A stretch of 64,000 bases of DNA, from positions 112,275 to 176,274 of the forward strand of contig NZ_WXVU01000012.1 in assembly GCF_009900745.1 (NCBI RefSeq), read 5' to 3'. The stretch comes from Chryseobacterium sp. c4a. Lineage in GTDB: Bacteria; Bacteroidota; Bacteroidia; Flavobacteriales; Weeksellaceae. The translations under genes and the position numbers were made by a program. Positions 1-6,480 of the stretch are shown in pieces; positions within the stretch are counted from its first letter, which is position 1; every line of letters starts with the position of its first letter. The notes beneath the pieces are model-generated. The model did no database searches, was not told where the DNA came from, and worked only from the letters and a program-made list of their open reading frames with translations.

Positions 1-110
1 GAACGACTATATAAAAAACTCAATGTCACATGAGGATGGAAGGCTAGTAAACGTATTAACTCGCTTCCTGTATAACCGTTGGCACCAACTATTCCTACTG
101 TCTTTTTCAT
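1..110 (-). CDS. argC: N-acetyl-gamma-glutamyl-phosphate reductase, N-terminal fragment cut by window edge
   Basis: Reading the minus strand from the ATG at 110 gives 36 codons beginning [20 protein letters not shown], running off the left edge. The G-x-x-G-Y-T-G-x-E-L pattern is the NADP-binding loop typical of ArgC, which reduces N-acylglutamyl phosphate to the semialdehyde in arginine synthesis. It lies 55 bases after argG in the same direction, so it is probably in the same operon. Only the nucleotide-binding start is visible; the catalytic Cys lies outside. The short fragment limits certainty, but motif and neighbour agree. Confidence 0.88.
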   Translation of the reverse strand, partial: MKKTVGIVGANGYTGSELIRLLAFHPHVTLSFLYSR

Positions 111-165
111 ACTTTAATCGATAGGACTGTGTCCTATCTTGGGGGTAAAGCGTTCCTTCGGAACT

Positions 166-1362
166 TTAGTTGATATTTTGGTTAATCTGGTGATATATAT
201 TTAAGGAATTGCTTACAATTTTTGTATATCCTTTTACATCATCTCCCGTCCATGCTCTGTTGGCTTCTCCATAGCTTCCGAATTTATCAGACATTAAGTC
301 ATGATCCGATTCTATTCCGTTTAGAACAAATCGGTATGGATGAAGCGTTACAAAAACTTTTCCGCTTACTGTTTTCTGAGAGTCCGTTAAGAAAGATTCA
401 ATATTTCTCATGACCGGATCTAAGAAAAGCGCTTCGTGAAGCCAGTTTCCATACCAATCAGACAACTGGGACTTCATCATTTGCTGATATTTTGAAAGCG
501 TATGTTTTTCCAATAAATGGTGCGCTTTGATAATCACTGATGCTGCTGCTGCTTCAAATCCTACTCTTCCTTTAATTCCAACAATGGTATCACCCACATG
601 AATATCACGTCCGATTCCGTAAGCAGAAGCCAATGCTTCTATTTTTTGAATTGCATATACGGAATGATCAAAGTTTTCTCCATTTACAGCCACTACCTCT
701 CCATTTTTAAACTCAATTTCCAATTCTGAAGGTTGAGTTTTCTCTACCTGAGATGGAAAAGCTTCTTCAGGAAGGTAATTTCTTGATGTCAAAGTTTCTT
801 TTCCTCCTACTGAAGTTCCCCAAAGCCCTTTATTCACTGAATATTGTGCTTTATGGAATTCCATTTCGTAGCCATGGCTTTTCAAAAACTCAATCTCTTC
901 TTCACGAGACAAAGCCATATCACGGATTGGCGTAATGATCTCAATATTAGGACACATCACCTGGAAAATCAGATCAAAACGAACCTGATCATTTCCCGCT
1001 CCCGTACTTCCATGAGCAATTGCATCTGCCCCTACTTCAATCGCATATTTTGCAATTTCCTGTGCCTGAATTGTACGTTCAGCACTTACAGAAAGAGGAT
1101 ATGTGTTGTTTTTCAATACATTTCCAAAAATCAGATACTTCACACAAGAATTGTAATAATCTTCCTGAGCATCTACACACCTGTATTCTTTTACCCCAAG
1201 GTTTAAAGCTTTTTTCTCCAACTCTTTTTCTTCTTCTTTGGAAAAACCTCCGGTATTTACAGTAACTGCATATACATCATACCCCAGTGTTTCACTAAGA
1301 TATTTTGCACAGTAGGAAGTATCTAAACCTCCACTAAACGCTAAGATGACTTTCTTGTTCAT
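166..1362 (-). CDS. argG: argininosuccinate synthase
   Basis: Joins citrulline and aspartate with ATP to give argininosuccinate, a cytoplasmic step of arginine synthesis. The N-terminus MNKKVILAFSGGLDTSYC holds the SGGxDTS pyrophosphatase loop of the family, and the full length of 398 residues is usual. An ATG nine codons upstream (1389) is also open, but the ATG at 1362 puts the loop where the family has it, so I chose that. The start lies inside the last codons of the upstream acyltransferase gene (29-base overlap), which suggests translational coupling. argC follows 55 bases downstream. Confidence 0.95.
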   Translation of the reverse strand: MNKKVILAFSGGLDTSYCAKYLSETLGYDVYAVTVNTGGFSKEEEKELEKKALNLGVKEYRCVDAQEDYYNSCVKYLIFGNVLKNNTYPLSVSAERTIQAQEIAKYAIEVGADAIAHGSTGAGNDQVRFDLIFQVMCPNIEIITPIRDMALSREEEIEFLKSHGYEMEFHKAQYSVNKGLWGTSVGGKETLTSRNYLPEEAFPSQVEKTQPSELEIEFKNGEVVAVNGENFDHSVYAIQKIEALASAYGIGRDIHVGDTIVGIKGRVGFEAAAASVIIKAHHLLEKHTLSKYQQMMKSQLSDWYGNWLHEALFLDPVMRNIESFLTDSQKTVSGKVFVTLHPYRFVLNGIESDHDLMSDKFGSYGEANRAWTGDDVKGYTKIVSNSLNIYHQINQNIN

Positions 1363-1972
1363 TGCTATATTTAATTTCTGGTTGTGCATTCACAACACTA
1401 TTTACTTTATTATTATCAGGCTGACTGTTGACAACCTCATCTTTTTTAATATTATCAGGAACGAAAAGCATTGCTGTACAAAGACAGTTCTTACGTTCCT
1501 TTTTCATTAGAATTTCATAATTCACACAGTTCTTACATCCGTTCCAGAACTCCTCATCCTGAGTCAGTTCAGAATAAATAACCGGTTTGTATCCTAAATC
1601 GCTATTGATTTTCATTACTGCAAGTCCCGTAGTTAACCCGAATACCTTAGCTTCCGGATATTTATCTCTAGATAATTGGAAAACTTTATGTTTGATCTGA
1701 GTAGCAACTCCACCATGCCTGAATTTGGGCGATACAATCAATCCCGAATTAGCTACAAACTTCCCATGCGACCAGGTCTCTATATAACAGAAACCTACCC
1801 ACTCTCCGTTTTCAGTGGCTACCACAGCATTGCCTTCTGAAATCTTTTTACTCAAATATTCTATAGAACGTTTTGCGATTCCCGTTCCTCTACGCTGTGC
1901 AGAATCATACATTTCCTGCTGTATTTCACTCACATACATTAGATGTTCGCATGAGGAAATTTCTATTTCCAT
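1334..1972 (-). CDS. GNAT-family acyltransferase, probable glutamate N-acyltransferase of the arginine operon
   Basis: A 212-residue GNAT protein. Residues about 85-95 (SPKFRHGGVATQIK) are the acyl-CoA pyrophosphate-binding motif. Around 145-170 there are two cysteine pairs (WNGCKNCVNYEIL and NCLCTAM). The final 40 residues are polar, low-complexity and probably disordered. It is the first gene of the arginine operon and overlaps argG. From memory, Bacteroides GNAT genes next to argG have been tied by mutant phenotypes to N-acylglutamate (N-succinylglutamate) synthesis, replacing classical ArgA. I infer the same job here; whether the acyl donor is acetyl- or succinyl-CoA cannot be read from the sequence. 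Confidence 0.75.
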   Translation of the reverse strand: MEIEISSCEHLMYVSEIQQEMYDSAQRRGTGIAKRSIEYLSKKISEGNAVVATENGEWVGFCYIETWSHGKFVANSGLIVSPKFRHGGVATQIKHKVFQLSRDKYPEAKVFGLTTGLAVMKINSDLGYKPVIYSELTQDEEFWNGCKNCVNYEILMKKERKNCLCTAMLFVPDNIKKDEVVNSQPDNNKVNSVVNAQPEIKYSNEQESHLSV

Positions 1973-1993
1973 TTATTTATCTAATTTTTTTGG

Positions 1994-2026
1994 CAAATTT
2001 AAAATATATTTTCTTTCAAATGCAAA
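1994..2026 (-). promoter_or_regulatory. probable promoter of the arginine operon
   Basis: On the minus strand TAAATTTG (1994-2001) matches the Bacteroidota -7 consensus TAnnTTTG exactly, and a TTTG (2023-2026) lies 21 bases upstream as a -33 element. The start codon of the first operon gene is 22 bases downstream at 1972. Assignment rests on consensus only. Confidence 0.55.
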
Positions 2027-2089
2027 TAAAAAAGATATTTTTTTTGTTTTAAAAATTTATACAGGTAAAATTATCTTTAATCAAAAATA

Positions 2090-2120
2090 TATATTTGCTA
2101 ATTTATTATATATTTGCTAA
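2090..2120 (+). promoter_or_regulatory. tandem TATATTTGCTAA direct repeat with -7 type boxes upstream of the zinc-ribbon gene
   Basis: The 12-base sequence TATATTTGCTAA occurs at 2090-2101 and again at 2109-2120, a period of 19 bases (nearly two helical turns). Each copy contains TATATTTG, a perfect TAnnTTTG -7 box. The second copy is 12 bases before the ATG at 2133, so the transcript leader would be very short. The repeat could be twin promoters or a binding site for a regulator, possibly the product of the gene itself. Confidence 0.5.
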
Positions 2121-2132
2121 AATACTATAGTT

Positions 2133-2549
2133 ATGGAAAACACATGTCCTAAATGCAAGGGTAATAAAGTGGTTAAAAGCGGTATTATCAATAATAAACA
2201 ACGGTTTTACTGTAAAAACTGCAACTATTATTTTACGGTAAAAAAACTAGGAAAACAGATTGATGACTATTATGTCACTAAAGCTTTACAACTCTACCTG
2301 GAAGGACTAAGTTACCGTGAAATTGAACGAATTATTGGAGTATCTCATGTGACTATTAGTTCGTGGATCAAAAAATACAACATCACAAGACCACCCCACT
2401 CAGAGTTCCATCCTGTCTATAAAATCCTGAAACAAAATGAACTCATTGAATATATTGCTCAGGAAGAGAATATTAAAAACTCAGGAATTATCATTACTCA
2501 GTTTGCTGATAAGTATATGCTGATTAAATGGGAGAGATTTAAGAAGTAG
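2133..2549 (+). CDS. small zinc-ribbon plus helix-turn-helix protein related to IS1-type transposase N-terminus
   Basis: This 138-residue protein has an N-terminal zinc ribbon (CPKC at 5-8, CKNC at about 28-31, followed by YYFTV), then a helix-turn-helix at about 55-80 (LSYREIERIIGVSHVTISSWIKKY). That order is the InsA-like DNA-binding half of IS1-type transposases. No catalytic DDE half follows, no terminal inverted repeats frame it, and the C-terminus has its own short domain. It may be a domesticated DNA-binding protein or an insertion sequence remnant. It is divergent from the arginine operon and sits behind a tandem direct repeat. Function is not known; regulation of itself or the divergent operon is only a possibility. 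Confidence 0.75.
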   Translation: MENTCPKCKGNKVVKSGIINNKQRFYCKNCNYYFTVKKLGKQIDDYYVTKALQLYLEGLSYREIERIIGVSHVTISSWIKKYNITRPPHSEFHPVYKILKQNELIEYIAQEENIKNSGIIITQFADKYMLIKWERFKK

Positions 2550-2550
2550 A

Positions 2551-2674
2551 TGCGAGGTTCGGGGCTAGAGAAGCGAAGCGCAGTAAAAAAACAACAAATC
2601 ATTAATTATCAATATTTTATAAATAAAACAAATCCAAAAACCCGGATTACGAAACACGAAACCCGCACCTCGCA
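2551..2674. repeat. imperfect inverted-repeat element after the zinc-ribbon gene
   Basis: TGCGAGGTTCGGGG (2551-2564) pairs with ACCCGCACCTCGCA (2661-2674), 12 of 14 positions complementary, enclosing about 96 bases. The GC-rich arms stand out from the AT-rich surroundings. Looks like a small dispersed non-coding element or the end of a mobile remnant. No gene is visible from 2550 to 2781. Confidence 0.5.
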
Positions 2675-2781
2675 ACAAATTATACCTATACTATTACCAC
2701 TAATATATATTAAATTTTCGTAAACAAATTATTAATTACAATTTGGTATTCACAAAAAACAACGCCAAAAATTGATAATTT

Positions 2782-4161
2782 ATGAGGAAATTACTTACAT
2801 TTATTGGAGCAGTCTTAATAAGCAGTTCTATGTATTCACAGGGTTCTCCTGATTATGGCAGTGGATTAAAAATTAACCTCAACCCTGAGGGAGACAAATT
2901 CATCAGATTTATTTTATGGGATCAGCTTTGGCTAAGAAACAGCGCCATGAATCCCGGAAGTATGGTTGGAAACGAACCCACAGACAACACATGGAGTCTG
3001 GGAAACAGAAGATTACGGGCTTTAACCTATGCACAGATCTCTAAAAGATATATGATCCTTCTTCATTTTGGAATCAATAATCAAACTTTCATCAATGGTG
3101 GCGCTTCGGGCACCTCAGGAACAGGAGGTTATGGAAACGGAAAGAAAACTCAGATGTTCTTTCATGATGCCTGGAATGAATACGCAGTTATTTTACCTGG
3201 AGAAGCGGGAAAATTCAGTTTATCTTTAGGGGCAGGACTTCATTACTATATGGGACTTTCTCGTATGACTATGGCATCCACCCTGAACTTCCTTACAGTA
3301 GACTCGCCAGTATTCTCATGGCCATTGATTGACAATTCGGATCAGTTTGGAAGACAAATCGGAATGTTTGCCAAAGGGAAATATGGAAAACTGGAATATC
3401 GTTTCAGTTTAAACAAACCTTTCGCTACCGATCTTACTCCAGCGAATGTAACCAACTCTTCAAAAGCTGTCGCAGTAGACAACAATGGAAACCCAAGTTT
3501 TTCAAAAGCAGGATACGTGGAATATCAATTCCTTGATGAAGAATCCAACACATTACCTTTTAAAGTAGGATCTTATCTGGGAACAAAGAAAGTTTTCAAT
3601 GTAGGTGCCGGATTTTACCATCAGGCAGATGGAACAAGAACTTCCGTTAATTCAAACATAGAAAAACACGACATTACTCTTTTCGCAGTAGATGCTTTTG
3701 CAGACATCCCATTAGGAGAAGCCAAAAACAAAATGGCTGTTTCCGCTTATGCCGGATATTATAATTACAACTTCGGCCCCAACTATGTAAGAAATCTTGG
3801 CACCATGAATGTTGCGGCAGTTGATCCTAATTTTACCGGCAATAAAGCTATTGCAGGGCCAGGAAATCTACAACCCACCATTGGAACAGGTAATATTATC
3901 TACGCACAAGCAGGTTTACTATTGCCAAGTCAGGCAGAAAAGCCAAAAATCAGAATACAGCCTTTCGCAGCTTATACTCATAAGAATTTTGAAGCTTTTG
4001 ATAAATCGTCTTCCCAGTTTGATGTGGGTGCCAATTGGTTTATAGACGGGCATCATGCCAAAATCACCACTCAATACTCAACAAGACCTGTTTACACCAG
4101 TCCTAGCGAAAGCCCATCTTCAAAGGGAGAATTCATTGTACAGTTCCAAATCTATCTATAA
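2782..4161 (+). CDS. outer-membrane porin-like beta-barrel protein
   Basis: A 459-residue protein with a Sec signal peptide (about 1-19, ending MYSQ), then alternating polar and aromatic segments typical of a porin barrel, ending in a hydrophobic/aromatic strand (FIVQFQIYL). No plug domain or TonB box is seen, so passive diffusion is likelier than TonB-dependent uptake. It precedes an MFS carrier, a symporter-kinase and two acyl-CoA synthetases, so it probably lets short-chain organic acids into the periplasm. Substrate choice is inferred from context only; the family resembles the OprP/DcaP-type porins in general shape. Confidence 0.75.
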   Translation: MRKLLTFIGAVLISSSMYSQGSPDYGSGLKINLNPEGDKFIRFILWDQLWLRNSAMNPGSMVGNEPTDNTWSLGNRRLRALTYAQISKRYMILLHFGINNQTFINGGASGTSGTGGYGNGKKTQMFFHDAWNEYAVILPGEAGKFSLSLGAGLHYYMGLSRMTMASTLNFLTVDSPVFSWPLIDNSDQFGRQIGMFAKGKYGKLEYRFSLNKPFATDLTPANVTNSSKAVAVDNNGNPSFSKAGYVEYQFLDEESNTLPFKVGSYLGTKKVFNVGAGFYHQADGTRTSVNSNIEKHDITLFAVDAFADIPLGEAKNKMAVSAYAGYYNYNFGPNYVRNLGTMNVAAVDPNFTGNKAIAGPGNLQPTIGTGNIIYAQAGLLLPSQAEKPKIRIQPFAAYTHKNFEAFDKSSSQFDVGANWFIDGHHAKITTQYSTRPVYTSPSESPSSKGEFIVQFQIYL

Positions 4162-4353
4162 GGTTTTAAACCATTAAGAAATGTGAAGATTAAAAAAAAA
4201 TGAAGCTTCACCAAAGATGAAGAATAAGTATACCACTAAAAATAATCTTAGTTATCATCTTTACTATCCTTAATAGATCAAAAATAAATTTAAACTCAAT
4301 CCTTTTTTGGATCATTCAAGATCACTTTCCATTAACATCAAAAACTAATCAAT

Positions 4354-5934
4354 ATGAGCGATAATCATCACGAAAGTTACGAGAATATGACCGACAAGCA
4401 GAAAAACCGCACCATCTGGAGCGTTATCACAGCCTCATCTCTCGGAACATTGATAGAATGGTATGACTTCTACATTTTCGGAAGTTTAGCCATTGTTTTG
4501 GCCACGAAGTTTTTCCCCGCAGATAATCCAACAGCAGCATTTTTATCAACCTTAGCTACTTTTGCCGCAGGATTTGTAGTAAGACCTTTTGGAGCTTTAT
4601 TTTTCGGAAGACTAGGTGACCTTATCGGAAGAAAATATACTTTCCTTGTTACTTTACTTATTATGGGATTTTCCACATTCCTTATCGGATGTATTCCAAG
4701 TTATGAAACCATTGGATTTCTTGCTCCGGTTTTGGTTTTAATTCTTAGATTATTACAAGGGCTCGCTCTTGGAGGTGAATACGGAGGTGCTGCAACCTAT
4801 GTTGCAGAATATGCACAACCTCATCGAAGAGGTTACTGGACTTCATGGATCCAAACGACTGCAACGGCCGGGCTTTTCATTTCATTAATTGTGATTCTAA
4901 TTACAAAAACCACCCTTTCTCCTGAAGAATTTGATGGCTGGGGATGGAGAATCCCTTTCTGGATTTCCATTTTAATGGTAGGGGTTTCTTATATCATCAG
5001 AAAAAACATGAAGGAATCTCCTCTTTTTGCAAAAGCTAAAAGTGAAGGAAAAACTTCTAAAAATCCATTAAAAGAAAGCTTTGGTAATAAATTGAATTTT
5101 AAATTTGTTCTGCTTGCCCTTTTTGGAGCAGCCATGGGACAAGGGGTCATCTGGTATACAGGACAATTTTATGCGATGAGCTTCATGCAAAAGGTAATGA
5201 ACATTGATTCTACACAGGTAGATTACTTAATGGCAACAGCTTTGTTTTTAGGAACACCCTTCTTTGTATTCTTTGGTTGGCTATCGGATAAAATCGGAAG
5301 AAAAGCAGTGATGATGACCGGGATGTTGATTGCAATTTTAGCTTACAGACCTATTTACGACAGCATGTTTAAAAGCGTCAGTCTTGAAAATAAAACAGTA
5401 GCATCCCACGGAATTACAGAAAAAAGAACAGCTAAAATTCACAAAGATATTGCTACAGACAGCCTTGTGACCTTTCATAAAGAAACACTTTACACAGATG
5501 GAACTTTAATTAAAAAAGACAGTATCGTTCATTGGTCTCCAAGCGGCCCCATCATAAAAGACGGAAAAGCTGAAGAACCAAAAGTTTCCCAATCTGTAAC
5601 AGTAAGTGATCACACAAAATGGTACCTGGTATTCCTTGTATTTATTCAGGTTATTTTTGTAACGATGGTGTACGGGCCTATTGCAGCATTCCTTGTTGAA
5701 ATGTTCCCTGTAAGAATACGTTATACTTCAATGTCTTTACCTTATCACATTGGAAACGGAGTATTTGGAGGACTTCTTCCTGCAGTAGCAACTTACCTGG
5801 TTACCACAGGAAAAGAAGCAGGACACGCTTCATGGTATCTTGAAGGATTATGGTATCCGATTGGAGTAGCCGGAGTCTGCCTAATCATCGGATTAATTTA
5901 TCTTAAAAATAAGAACAATAATCTTCACGATTAA
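4354..5934 (+). CDS. MHS-type MFS transporter with a long hydrophilic insert
   Basis: A 526-residue major facilitator protein of the metabolite:H+ symporter type (ProP/ShiA/KgtP relatives). Seen: SLGTLIEWYDFYIFG in TM1, the loop GRLGDLIGRKYT between TM2 and TM3, LRLLQGLALGGEYGGAATYVAE in TM4, and a second GWLSDKIGRKAVM loop between TM8 and TM9. Residues about 336-420 form a Lys/Asp/Thr-rich soluble stretch between TM9 and TM10, predicted to be periplasmic; most family members have only a short loop there. Placed between the porin and the acyl-CoA synthetase genes, it probably imports an organic acid such as acetate, propionate or a dicarboxylate. Confidence 0.85.
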   Translation: MSDNHHESYENMTDKQKNRTIWSVITASSLGTLIEWYDFYIFGSLAIVLATKFFPADNPTAAFLSTLATFAAGFVVRPFGALFFGRLGDLIGRKYTFLVTLLIMGFSTFLIGCIPSYETIGFLAPVLVLILRLLQGLALGGEYGGAATYVAEYAQPHRRGYWTSWIQTTATAGLFISLIVILITKTTLSPEEFDGWGWRIPFWISILMVGVSYIIRKNMKESPLFAKAKSEGKTSKNPLKESFGNKLNFKFVLLALFGAAMGQGVIWYTGQFYAMSFMQKVMNIDSTQVDYLMATALFLGTPFFVFFGWLSDKIGRKAVMMTGMLIAILAYRPIYDSMFKSVSLENKTVASHGITEKRTAKIHKDIATDSLVTFHKETLYTDGTLIKKDSIVHWSPSGPIIKDGKAEEPKVSQSVTVSDHTKWYLVFLVFIQVIFVTMVYGPIAAFLVEMFPVRIRYTSMSLPYHIGNGVFGGLLPAVATYLVTTGKEAGHASWYLEGLWYPIGVAGVCLIIGLIYLKNKNNNLHD

Positions 5935-5977
5935 GCATTGATTCACTCAAATTTTTATTAATTTTAAAACAACTAAA

Positions 5978-6205
5978 ATGAACGGACTAAAAAAAATATT
6001 AGGTATTCTCTGGATCGCAATAGCAGTGGTCGTGGGATATTTCGGAATTACAGTGATGGGGATTCCAAAGATTACTTCCGGAAAGCAGGAAGACCTGGTT
6101 TTTGGGATTATTATCTTATTTGTATTGATGCCAATTATCTCAGGCGGAATGGCTGTTTTTGGATACTATGCTTTAACAGGAGAATATTCTGATGACAAAA
6201 TATAG
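5978..6205 (+). CDS. small two-TM membrane protein (DUF6814-like)
   Basis: 75 residues with two hydrophobic helices (about 7-28 and 42-68) separated by a short Lys/Gly loop (ITSGKQEDL). It starts 43 bases after the MFS gene and is in the same operon. I recall similar proteins under DUF6814 beside MFS genes in Bacteroidota, but could not check. It may be a small accessory subunit of the transporter; function is unknown. Confidence 0.65.
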   Translation: MNGLKKILGILWIAIAVVVGYFGITVMGIPKITSGKQEDLVFGIIILFVLMPIISGGMAVFGYYALTGEYSDDKI

Positions 6206-6221
6206 TTAATAAGAGATTCAT

Positions 6222-6268
6222 GATAATTGGTGGATGATTCATTATAAAGCGATCATTCATCAATTATC
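6222..6268 (+). terminator. intra-operon stem-loop with U-rich tail
   Basis: GATAATTGGTGGATGATT (6222-6239) pairs with GATCATTCATCAATTATC (6251-6268), with 15 Watson-Crick matches in about 18 and the others G-U, around an 11-base loop. It is followed by TTTTCTAATT. Lying inside an operon, it may act as an attenuator or RNA-processing site that lowers expression of the downstream sensor genes. AT-rich, so a weak terminator. Confidence 0.45.
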
Positions 6269-6285
6269 TTTTCTAATTATCATTT

Positions 6286-6480
6286 ATGAAAAAAAGACAC
6301 GAACAAAAATTGGTTATCCTAAGCATCGGATTAATGATTGCTTTCAGCATCCCTATTTCATTACTTTTCAATAGCGAGCGAGAGGTTTTAGGCTATCCCA
6401 TGATTTTAATCTATCTGTTTGTTGTCTGGATGATCTCCATCTTGATTTCCTTTGTAATTGTAAAAAAGTACAATGAGTAG
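6286..6480 (+). CDS. small two-TM protein overlapping the symporter-kinase gene (CbrX/DUF4212-like position)
   Basis: 64 residues: charged N-terminus, TM1 at about 9-27, a short loop with LGYP, TM2 at about 37-58, then KKYNE. The last 8 bases overlap the start of the next gene, so translation is probably coupled. The plan resembles the DUF4212 small subunit found with acetate-type sodium:solute symporters, and its position equals that of the small cbrX ORF before cbrA in Pseudomonas. Similarity is by layout only. It is probably a partner of the symporter domain next door. Confidence 0.7.
   Translation: MKKRHEQKLVILSIGLMIAFSIPISLLFNSEREVLGYPMILIYLFVVWMISILISFVIVKKYNE

Noticed and set aside
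1363..1389. Upstream ATG for argG adding nine residues
   Set aside because: The added residues (MHNQKLNIA) are unlike the family, and the start at 1362 places the SGGxDTS loop at the standard distance.
2133..2549. A complete IS1-family insertion sequence
   Set aside because: Only the InsA-like half is present, with no InsB-like catalytic part and no terminal inverted repeats around it.
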